A DNA stretch of 64,000 nt from SURF-28 sp034521465 (GTDB lineage: Bacteria > Bacteroidota > Ignavibacteria > Ignavibacteriales > Melioribacteraceae): NCBI GenBank assembly GCA_034521465.1, contig JAXHMN010000016.1:744001-808000 (forward strand), given 5' to 3'. This document shows, piece after piece, positions 17,297 to 25,506 of the stretch (positions are counted from its first letter, which is position 1; each line of letters starts with the position of its first letter). Both the position numbers and the translations under genes were made by a program. Below the pieces are notes generated by a model. It saw only the letters and a program-made list of their open reading frames with translations. It was not told where the DNA came from and ran no database searches.

Positions 17297-19404
17297 ATGA
17301 TATCTGCAAAAAAGTCTAATGGTCTTAAAAAGGAACTAAATGTAATTGGTGTTTTTGCAATTGCATTCGGAACAACAATCAGCGGCGGCTTTTTCTTATT
17401 GCCCGGTTTAGCAGCTTCACAAGCCGGTTCGGCGATTGTAATCGCTTATTTGCTGGCTGTTATACCTCTCTTCCCGGCAATGTTCAGTATAATAGAACTT
17501 TCTACAGCCATGCCGCGTGCAGGTGGTTTGTATTATTTTTTAGATAGAACACTCGGTCCCTATTTTGGAACCATCGGTGGTATTGGAACATGGTTAGCTC
17601 TTATTCTTAAAGTTGCTTTTGCATTGATTGGGATGGGCGCCTACATTTCACTTTTCTACGGTAAATTTGAAATTGTTCCGGTGGCAATTGCTTTGGCAGT
17701 AATATTGGGTCTCCTGAATATTTTCGGTGCAAAGCAGAGCGGGCGATTCCAAATTTTGCTTGTGATCGGTCTTTTAATAATTCTAATTCCTTTTCTAGGT
17801 AGTGGATTATTCCACTTAGATATGAACCGGTTGCAAACGATGTTTGATACGGAGTTTCAGTCAATTCTTGCTACTACCGGTTTAGTATTTATTAGTTATG
17901 CGGGAATTACAAAAGTAGCAAGTTTATCCGAAGAGGTTGTTAATCCTGAAAAGAATTTACCTAAGGGAATAATTTTAGCATTATCGATTGCTGTTGTTGT
18001 CTATTTCCTTGGCACCTTGGTGATGGTGGGAGTTGTACCAATAGAAAAGTTGGCTGGTGACTTAACTCCCGCTGCTTCTGTTGCCGATTTAATTTTAGGA
18101 AAGATCGGAGTATTTTTAATCTCAATTGCTGCAATTCTCTCTTTTGTTTCTGTTGCTAATGCAGGGATTCTTAGTTCGTCTCGCTATCCTTTGGCAATGA
18201 GTAGAGATCATTTAGTTCCGCGAATTTTTAGACAATTGGTTGGAAAAGGAATTCCTTTAATTTCAATTATAACCACTGTTGGTGTGATTGTATTAATACT
18301 GCTCTTCTTGAATCCGCTCAAAATTGCAAAACTAGCAAGCGCCTTTCAACTGTTGATGTTTGCGCTTGTAAGTCTTGCCGTGATCGTAATGCGGGAAAGT
18401 AAAATTGAATCGTACGATCCGGGATACAAATCACCTTTTTATCCTTGGATGCAGATTATCGGCATAATTTCCCCGTTCATTTTGATTTTTTATATGGGGG
18501 CATTATCAATATTATTCACATTCGGTCTGATCTTAGTTTCTAGCTTATGGTTTATTTATTACGGTAAAAAACGAGTTGCAAGAACCGGCGCTATCTATCA
18601 TATATTTGAGAGGTTGGGTAGATCGAGGTATCAAGGTTTGGACAGCGAGTTGCGCGGAATTCTAAAAGAAAAAGGATTGCGTCAAGAAGATCCATTCGAA
18701 GATATTATTACCAGAAGTATAGTTCTCGATTTAAAAGGTGAAAAGTATTTCCAGGAAGTAGTTGATTTAGCGTCATATAAACTTGCACAAATAATTCCAC
18801 ATACAAGTGAAGAGATTAGAGATTTGGTTTTACAGGGAACGAGAGTTGGCGCAACTCCGGTTACACACGGTGTTGCATTACCGCACTTTAGATCAGATAG
18901 AGTAAAACAAACACAAATGGTGCTCGTCCGTGCTAAAAATGGTGTTAAGATTAGGTTAATAAATCCAATTACGCAGGAAGAAGAAGAGGAACACGAAGTA
19001 AGCGCAATCTTTTTCCTTATCAGTCCGGAAAATAATCCGGCCCAGCACTTAAGAATACTTGCACAAATAGCCGGCAGAGTTGACGATGATAATTTTGTGA
19101 ATGAGTGGAATACAGCAAAAAGCGATCAAGAATTAAAAGAAGTTCTGCTTTATGATGAAAAGTTTCTTTCGCTTGTTGTTACAAAAGAGAATAAAACATC
19201 GTATATGATTCAGAATCCTATTCACGCTATAAACCTGCCGAAGGGTTGTTTGGTTGCATTGCTTCAGAGATATTATCCACAATTATTCCCAACGGAAATA
19301 CTGAAATTTTGGAAGGTGATAGATTAACAATTATAGGTGATCCGGTTAATATCAAAAAGTTACGAGAAAATTTATTCAGTGATCCCGAAAAATTGGACGA
19401 TTAA
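17297..19404 (+). CDS. APC amino-acid permease fused to PTS EIIA type-2 and RCK_C domains, frameshifted near the end
   Basis: Residues about 10-430 form an APC-superfamily transporter with about 12 helices; helix 1 has the unwound substrate-site motif FGTTISGGFFLLPG, and SYAGITKVASLSEEV is typical of the fourth to sixth helices. Residues about 455-600 are a PTS EIIA type-2 domain, with the phospho-His motif THGVALPHFR and FFLISPENNPAQHLRILAQ. The remainder is an RCK_C (TrkA-C) domain. The raw frame stops at 19327, but one missing base near 19280 restores IIPNGNTEILEGDRLTIIGD and a stop at 19404, giving 702 aa. The GD of that segment is the usual RCK_C ending. The layout suggests transport gated by phosphorylation and a small ligand. 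Substrate unknown. Confidence 0.85.
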
Positions 19405-19407
19405 AAT

Positions 19408-20168
19408 ATGATTGCTGCTATCGGTAAAAGAAGTATCTATTTTTTTAGCGAACTCGGTAAAATTTCGATGCTCTTTTTAAAGTGATTAAATTTGCCCCGA
19501 GTCTCGTAAAACATAGAAAACATCTTATTGTTCAGATGGAACACATTGGTGTTAATTCACTTCCGCTGGTTATGATTATAGCAGTCTTTACCGGGGCTGT
19601 AGCGGCGTGGCAAGCCGCATATCAACTAAAAGGATTAGCGCCGCTTTCATTTTTAGGTACCGCGACAACCAGAGCAATTATTACAGAACTCGGACCGGTC
19701 TTAACGGCGATTGTCATTGCGGGAAGAGTCGGTGCGTCGATTGCCGCAGAACTCGGTTCAATGAAAGTGACCGAACAAATTGATGCTCTTAAAACAATGG
19801 GAATTTCACCAATTCGTTATCTAGCAGTACCGAGATTTTTTGCTGCCTTGTTCATGATGCCTATCTTGATAATTATCGCAAATACGATTGCGGTGTTTGG
19901 AGCTTTCTTTATTTCTAATTATTTCCTCGACATTTCATTTAGTGTATTTTTCGAGTCCGCAAATAGATTTTTTGAGATGGGTGATTTTTTCTTCGGTATG
20001 GTTAAAGGAATCTTTTTTGGTGGAGTCACGGCTCTGCTTGGCTGCCATATCGGTTTTGCCACGGAGGGTGGAGCCGAAGGTGTAGGAAACGCAACCATCC
20101 GTTCGTTCGTCCTCTCCTCTGCAATGATACTTATAATTGATTATGTATTGTGGAGTATTGTATTCTAA
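19408..20168 (+). CDS. mlaE: MlaE-family ABC transporter permease, frameshifted
   Basis: Inner-membrane subunit of an MCE/Mla lipid transporter. The first ATG (19408) gives IAAIGKRSIYFFSELGKIS, then the frame breaks near 19483; the next frame continues with IKFAPSLVKHRKHLIVQMEHIG, AVFTGAVAAWQAAYQLKG, ELGPVLTAIVIAGRVGASIAAE and ALKTMGISPIRYLAVPR, which is the conserved MlaE cytoplasmic loop. With one base restored the protein is 253 aa, normal for MlaE. It begins three bases after the permease stop, so the two are co-transcribed. The partner ATPase (MlaF) and MCE protein (MlaD) are not in this window. Confidence 0.9.
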
Positions 20169-20208
20169 CTTCCATTGTTAAATGAATGTTAATTCATCAG
20201 ATTGAAAT

Positions 20209-20237
20209 TTGTTAATAATCTAAGAGGTTTGTATTTT
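20209..20237 (+). promoter_or_regulatory. candidate promoter of the lamin-tail/T9SS gene
   Basis: TTGTTA (20209-20214), 17-base spacer, TATTTT (20232-20237); predicted start about 30 bases before the ATG at 20274. Confidence 0.45.
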
Positions 20238-20273
20238 AAGAGAAATTTTATAGGAAGTTAGTTTGAGGGTGTT

Positions 20274-22112
20274 ATGAGGGGAATTTTCCATGGTTCCGTT
20301 TATTTTTTTATTTCTATAATTGTAGTGTCAGGTCAAAATGCGGGAGATATTGTAATTACTGAGATTATGCCCGATCCGGCTGCTGTTAGTGATAATTCTG
20401 GCGAATATATTGAACTTTATAATCATACAAATGTCTGTTTTTGATTTAGAGGGATTTTTTTATTGAAGATAATTCGGATAATTCTGCAGTGCAAATGTGG
20501 CAGTAGTCTTACCAGTCTCAGCAGAAAGCTTCGATTGTTTATAGCTGAATTCAAGCGACCCATTGGGCTGATGGAAGTCTTAACTCCGATGATGTAACGT
20601 TTGATAAGATGGGATGTTGGCTTCAATGAACTTTACTTGAATTGAGGAAGGTATTTCATGCATTATAAAAGTCTGATAGTACAATCAGAACCAACAATTG
20701 CTACAAATATCATTATACTTCATCTACGACAGCGAGTATCTCATGAGGTAATGATATGTTACGGCTGGGACTGATGGCGTAATTTCAAGTTCTGATTTGA
20801 TAGATGCTACAAATATTATTTCCAATAGCGATAAAGGATCGCCAGGAATTGCTGGAAATACGATTACTGATCCTGATGTTAATCTTTCTCCTACTAGTGG
20901 AGATTTGATAATATCTGAAATTATACTAGCTCAAATCCAGATGATGTATCAGATGCTAAATGGGAATTATTTCGAAATATTCAATAATACAGCTAGTACT
21001 ATTGCATTAGATGATTGATACTAATTGAGCATTTAATTTGGAACAGATATTTGACGGTTTTGAAATTTGGTCTTACAGACTCAATATGCTTCAGGATCAA
21101 TTATTTTGCTTGGATGTGGTACGTAATGGATAATTCAAATGCAGTCAATATGCCGAGGTATACTGGTTTGAGCTATGTATGAAGTGAGTTCAACACTTGA
21201 CTAATGATGAGTAGTCATGAAGATGCTAACTGATTCAAAATCGATCAACTGCTAATTTACAATTGACACTTGTGTTTAGGTGATACGAGATAGCTGTAAT
21301 GGATTTGAGGCTGGAGTATCTGCGAATGTAGTGGAATTACATGGCTAATGCTTCGAGAAGAATGATGATAATAACAGTAGTGCGAATTGGCAGGGGTCTA
21401 CTACCCGAGAAAATTATAGTAATCCAAACGGAGATGAGACCGATCTTGATTCACCTGGGATAAAAGGTAATGACGCCCCCTCCCAGTACAACTAACATCC
21501 TTCACAGCAAGCTATAACGAAGACAATCACGCAATTGAATTAAACTGGGAAACTGCAACCGAAACAAACAATGCAGGATTTGAAGTTCACCGTTCATCAA
21601 TTGATGATCAATTTAATGAAGGTGAGTTTGAAGTACTTGATTTTGTTCATGGTAACGGTACGGTAAACTCTCCACGTAACTATGAATATACCGATATTGA
21701 TTTTCCAAATGCAGAGAATTTGTGGTACCGCTTAAAACAGATCGATAATGACGGAGCGTTTGCTTATTCAAAAGTTAGAAGTGTTGAACTCAGCGCTGTT
21801 ACTAGCGTAGATGATGATGAATTGAATTATGAATTTTCGTTAGCGCAAAATTATCCGAATCCATTCAATCCAACAACTACTATTAAATATACAATCCCAA
21901 CTGTAGAGACGGGGCATGCCCTGTCTCTACGGACAAAACTCATCGTATATGATATCCTCGGACAACAAATAAAAACATTAGTAAACGAAGTTAAATCTCC
22001 GGGAAATTATGAAGTTGTATTCAACGCTTCACAGCTTCATAGCGGTGTTTATTTCTACACCTTAAATTATGGTGAGTTTACGCAGACGAGAAAGCTCTTA
22101 TTAATCAAGTAA
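20274..22112 (+). pseudogene. lamin-tail-domain (LTD) surface protein with type IX sorting domain, heavily disrupted
   Basis: A signal peptide (GSVYFFISIIVVSGQ) leads into an LTD domain (DIVITEIMPDPAAVSDNSGE, then YIELYN). From about 20430 to 21480 the frame changes many times and stops are frequent, though LTD pieces remain legible: VFDLEGFFIEDNSDNS, NSDDVTFDK, GNTITDPDVNLSPTSGDLII, FEIFNNTASTIALDD, SGSIILLGCG. From about 21490 the frame is clean again: LTSFTASYNEDNHAIELNWE, a typical pre-sorting domain, then LAQNYPNPFNPTTTIKYTIP and the YDILGQQIKTLVNE sorting domain to the stop at 22112. At least two LTD copies seem to have been present. Either it is a decaying gene or this repeat-rich stretch is very poorly sequenced. 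The span is a whole number of codons. Confidence 0.7.
21903..21930. repeat. 28-base palindromic element inserted in frame in a sorting domain
   Basis: GTAGAGACGGGG followed by CATGCCCTGTCTCTAC forms a near-perfect palindrome with one mismatched position. It encodes the residues VETGHALSLR between TIPT and TKLIVYD, just where the sorting domain normally has no such insert. It looks like a mobile REP/MITE-type palindrome tolerated in coding sequence. Confidence 0.7.
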
Positions 22113-22117
22113 AATTA

Positions 22118-22155
22118 AAAACCCTCGAAGATATTAAAGTTGTCTTCGAGGGTTT
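22118..22155. terminator. bidirectional terminator between convergent genes
   Basis: AAACCCTCGAAGA (22119-22131), loop TATTAAAGTTG, TCTTCGAGGGTTT (22143-22155), 13-bp stem flanked by A-rich left and T-rich right sides. It ends the T9SS gene on the plus strand and the small gene at 22202-22408 on the minus strand. Confidence 0.88.
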
Positions 22156-22201
22156 ACTCTTAAGTGGTTACTTCGCAGTTCTAAAGTTTCAAACAAAACT
22201 T

Positions 22202-22408
22202 CTAATTACTTCTAATCTCATCCAAAGAAATTAACTCTTCATCAAGAGTTATATCATCGGAATCAGTATCTTCCGTAGAGATTCTGTACACCTTAAAATG
22301 TCCGTCTCCTTCTTTTTCCCATCGTTCTGTCGAGAGTTTTACTTCTTCAATGCAATCACAAAACTGATTATGCTTGTCACTTAAGATATGATAGCAGATG
22401 TGTTTCAT
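22202..22408 (-). CDS. uncharacterised acidic 68-aa protein
   Basis: Not recognised. The sequence begins MKHICYHILSDKHNQFCDC, has a central WEKEGDGHFKVYRI segment and a very acidic tail (STEDTDSDDITLDEELISLD). Three Cys and several His are clustered in the first 20 residues, which could bind metal, but no full zinc motif is present. I choose the ATG at 22408 because GGTGGA precedes it; the frame extends to 22456 without a ribosome site. A single gene, convergent with its left neighbour. Confidence 0.6.
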   Translation of the reverse strand: MKHICYHILSDKHNQFCDCIEEVKLSTERWEKEGDGHFKVYRISTEDTDSDDITLDEELISLDEIRSN

Positions 22409-22542
22409 TATTCCACCCAATCCTTTTTGATGAAAATTGTAAAGCAAGCTCTTCAATTCTCTTGAAGTCCCATTGAAAAACTAATTCAAAAAATTGAGAA
22501 AATAAAACCTTTAAGTCCATTATTGTTTGCTAGTGTAAAATA

Positions 22543-22562
22543 ATTGCGAAATAAATCGCAAT
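22543..22562. promoter_or_regulatory. inverted repeat upstream of the aminotransferase gene
   Basis: ATTGCGA, AATAAA, TCGCAAT: perfect 7-base arms with a 6-base spacer, in the 235-base gap between divergent genes. A TTGCGA within the left arm could act as a -35 with TTTAAA 18 bases on, so a repressor bound here would block transcription. Binding protein unknown. Confidence 0.4.
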
Positions 22563-22642
22563 AATGCTTTAAATTGCTAATCAGAGTTAAAAAAGCTAAT
22601 TTTTGCAAGACAATTAAGTGTTAGTTTAAAGACGGAGCAGAG

Positions 22643-23857
22643 ATGACCTTAGTAAAAATTAAACCCGCTGTTAGAACCGAAAAGATAACATATGCCGTGC
22701 GTGATATCGTTGTGTTAGCGAACGAAGTTGCTAAAACCGGAAAAGAAATGTTGTACTTGAACATCGGCGATCCAAACCTATTTGACTTTGAACCCCCGAG
22801 ACATATGATCGATGCTACTTATGACGCAATGTTAAAAAATAAAAACGGATATTCACCATCTTCCGGAATTAAAGATGCCGTTGAAGCAATCGAGAAAGAA
22901 GCCGAAAGAAAAAACATTAAAAACGTACATGATGTTTTTGTAACAACCGGTGCCTCGGAAGCAATTGAACTTGCGGTAACAGCGCTTGTGAATCAAGGTG
23001 AAAATATTTTAACACCAACACCCGGTTATCCTTTGTACACAGCTATTTCAAGCAAACTTCAAGCGTTTGAAAATCCGTATTACTTAAACGAAGAAAACGG
23101 CTGGCAGCCCGATATTGAAGATATAAAGAGTAAAATTAATGATAAGACGAAAGGAATAATTATCATTAATCCAAACAATCCGACCGGATCGAATAACAAT
23201 CCCGAAACACTAAAGCAGCTTGTTGATTTAGCAGTCGAAAAAAACTTGGTGATCTTTGCCGATGAAATTTATGATAAACTTTTATTTGACGGAGTTGAAC
23301 ATACTTCAATTGCATCGATAAATCCGGATGCATCTGTTGTAACTTTCGGCGGATTGTCGAAGAATTATATGGTTCCCGGATTCAGAATTGGATGGGGAAT
23401 TGTAAGCGGTCAAAAAGAAATTCTCTCCGATTACATCGAAGCGATTAATAAAATGCTTCGCGCTCGACTTTCGGCAAATCATCCCGAACAATACGGAATT
23501 AAACCAGCGTTGCAAGGCGATCAATCTCATTTAACAGAGGCAATGGAAAAACTGCATCGAAGAAGAGATATGACTTTTGAAATGATGAATTCCATTGAAG
23601 GCATTTCATGTGTTAAACCGGAAGGTGCATTTTATGCTTTTCCTAAATTGGAATTCGAAAAACAAAACGATAATCATTTTGTTGCGGAATTGATTAAAGC
23701 GACGGGAGTTGTAGTCGTTCCAGGAACCGGCTTTGGGCAAGTCCCAGGAACAAACCACATGCGTGTAGTTTTTCTTCCGCAAGATGAAGTACTTGAGAAA
23801 GCGTATAAAAATATTGTAGAGTTTTATCAGAAATACAGAAACGAATTTGATAAATAA
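22643..23857 (+). CDS. class I aminotransferase (alanine/aspartate type)
   Basis: 404-aa fold-type I PLP enzyme of the AlaA/AspC-like group. Motifs: YLNIGDPNLFDFEPPRHM, NGYSPSSGIKDAVEAIE, VTTGASEAIELA, PTPGYPLYTAI, IIINPNNPTGS (substrate carboxylate region), FADEIYDKLLFDG (Asp to the PLP ring), FGGLSKNYMVPGFRIGWG (PLP-binding Lys), and HMRVVFLPQ near the end with the carboxylate Arg. The sequence does not fix the substrate; the GLSKNYMVPGFR block is closer to alanine transaminases than to aspartate ones, in my judgement. Single-gene unit. Confidence 0.85.
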   Translation: MTLVKIKPAVRTEKITYAVRDIVVLANEVAKTGKEMLYLNIGDPNLFDFEPPRHMIDATYDAMLKNKNGYSPSSGIKDAVEAIEKEAERKNIKNVHDVFVTTGASEAIELAVTALVNQGENILTPTPGYPLYTAISSKLQAFENPYYLNEENGWQPDIEDIKSKINDKTKGIIIINPNNPTGSNNNPETLKQLVDLAVEKNLVIFADEIYDKLLFDGVEHTSIASINPDASVVTFGGLSKNYMVPGFRIGWGIVSGQKEILSDYIEAINKMLRARLSANHPEQYGIKPALQGDQSHLTEAMEKLHRRRDMTFEMMNSIEGISCVKPEGAFYAFPKLEFEKQNDNHFVAELIKATGVVVVPGTGFGQVPGTNHMRVVFLPQDEVLEKAYKNIVEFYQKYRNEFDK

Positions 23858-23863
23858 TTTTGT

Positions 23864-23896
23864 CCCCGGAATTTTCTAGGCAGTTAAATTCCGGGG
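23864..23896 (+). terminator. hairpin after the aminotransferase gene
   Basis: CCCCGGAATTT (23864-23874), 11-base loop, AAATTCCGGGG (23886-23896): perfect 11-bp stem beginning six bases after the stop codon. No U-tract follows, so it may protect the 3' end or act as a weak terminator. Confidence 0.5.
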
Positions 23897-23959
23897 ATTG
23901 GATATGCAAAGATCAGACTGCTTCGATTGACCATAAACAAAAACTTACGTAAAAAAACA

Positions 23960-24034
23960 TAAGCCGCGAATGCACGAATGAAAAACGAATAAAAACTTGA
24001 ATGAGGAAAATTTTTATTCGCGCATTAGCGGCTT
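23960..24034. repeat. dispersed-type inverted repeat (AAGCCGCGAATGCACGAAT family)
   Basis: TAAGCCGCGAATGCACGAAT at the left pairs with the reverse complement of ATTCGCGCATTAGCGGCTTA at the right, 18 of 20 bases matching, with an AT-rich centre. Sequences of this form are known to me as short dispersed intergenic repeats in many bacteria. It occupies the middle of the 385-base gap between the aminotransferase and the M16 gene; no gene is seen in that gap. Confidence 0.6.
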
Positions 24035-24179
24035 AAAAAAATAATTATATTCTCTGCCGCTATCGACAAATCATCTATTTTCTTTTTAATTAGTCATTCT
24101 GTCATTTATTAATTACGCCGCTGATTACAGTTTTCAAAATTAATCTGATACTAACAATCGATAATTACTTAATGCTTGC

Positions 24180-24208
24180 TTGATAACAGAAACCCATTTC
24201 TCTATATT
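24180..24208 (+). promoter_or_regulatory. promoter of the M16 peptidase-nuoGHI operon
   Basis: TTGATA (24180-24185), 17-base spacer, TATATT (24203-24208); start near 24215, about 28 bases before the first codon. No other good promoter lies in the short gaps of the following genes. Confidence 0.65.
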
Positions 24209-24242
24209 TGAAAATCATTTTTAGAATAGAATTTAGGATATT

Positions 24243-25492
24243 TTGCAGAACTATAAAGTCACAACAACGCCAAACGGAATAAGAGTAATCAGCGAAAATC
24301 TTCCTTATGTAAAATCATTTTCATTGGGATTTTGGTTTGATGTCGGATCACGAGATGAAGATGAAGCTACCAACGGCATAAGCCATTTCATTGAGCACAT
24401 GCTATTTAAGGGAACTAAGAAAAGAGATGCGGCTCAAATTGCCGATGAGATAGAATCACTCGGCGGATATTTAAACGCTTTTACTTCGAAAGAACAAACT
24501 TGCTATTATGGAAGAGGACTAGCGGCTCACATCGAAAAAACTTTTGAAGTGTTAGCCGATATGATTCAAAACCCGCTATTCAAAAACTCCGAAATCAAAA
24601 AAGAAGCCGGTGTAATTGTAGATGAATTAAACGACATAGAAGATAATCCCGAAGAACTTATCTTTGATAAATTTGAATCGCTTATCTTCGACGGTAACCA
24701 GCTTGCAAGTCCGATAATCGGTACAAAACAAAATATCGAAAGATTCTCGAGAGAAGATCTTCAAAACTTTGTCGATAAACATTATACGTTTGACAATCTC
24801 TACATAGTTGCTTCCGGAGCAGTTGAACATAATCAATTAATTGAGTTTACAGAAAAATATTTTACTAAAGATTTAGGGAAATCAACTCAAAAAGAGAAGA
24901 GGTTGTAACTAAGCAAACAGATGATCTGCATGTTTATAAGGAGATTCAGCAAGCACATTTAATTTACGGAAGTCCAACTTACGGATACAAGGATGCGGAG
25001 AGAATTCAAGTAAATTTACTCTCACACATTTTAGGAGAGGGAAGCAGTTCGCGTCTGTTTCAATCGATCAGAGAGAAAAACGGAATTGCCTATCAAGTGA
25101 ACAGTTTCTTAAATTCGTTTTTTGATATTTCTACTTTTGGCATCTATCTTTCAACAAGTAATAAGCTGATCAATAAATCTATCGACTTAATCGAAACGGA
25201 ATTTAAAAAATTACGCGAAAAAGAGATTGCCGAAAGTGAGCTTTCCAAAGCGAAAGAATATTTTAAAGGTAGTATTTATATGAGTTTGGAAAGTACAACA
25301 AACAGAATGATACGATTAGCCAGTTCGATGATTTACTTCAACAGAGTTCGTTCATTAAGTGAAACGATTTCTGAAATTAATAGCGTTACGATAGATGATA
25401 TCAAAAAACTTTCGAATGAAATTTTAGATGAAAAAAATATGAAGAAAGTAATGATCAGTTCTAAAAACTTGTTACTTTCTTCAGCAGCATAA
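24243..25492 (+). CDS. M16 family (insulinase/processing-peptidase type) zinc peptidase, frameshifted
   Basis: Metallopeptidase of the mitochondrial-processing-peptidase-like bacterial group. The N-terminal half has NGIRVISENLPYVKSFSLGF, the inverted zinc motif HFIEHMLFKGT, and the downstream Glu region EAGVIVDELNDIEDNPEE. The frame breaks near 24900; the next frame continues with HLIYGSPTYGYKDAERIQVN, LGEGSSSRLFQSIREKNG and AYQVNSFLN, the C-terminal M16 domain. With one base restored it is 416 aa, normal length. The start is a TTG with AGGA about nine bases upstream. Its clients are unknown. It lies 14 bases before nuoG and shares its promoter. Confidence 0.9.
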
Positions 25493-25506
25493 GGGAAGGA
25501 ATTCAA

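Noticed and set aside
20797..21018. Separate 73-aa gene starting MIDATNIISNSDKGSPG.
   Set aside because: It is an internal fragment of the broken LTD gene with domain-like sequence continuing in other frames on both sides.
23960..24034. CRISPR array.
   Set aside because: A single inverted-repeat pair without regularly spaced direct repeats; no cas genes. No CRISPR array was seen anywhere in the window.
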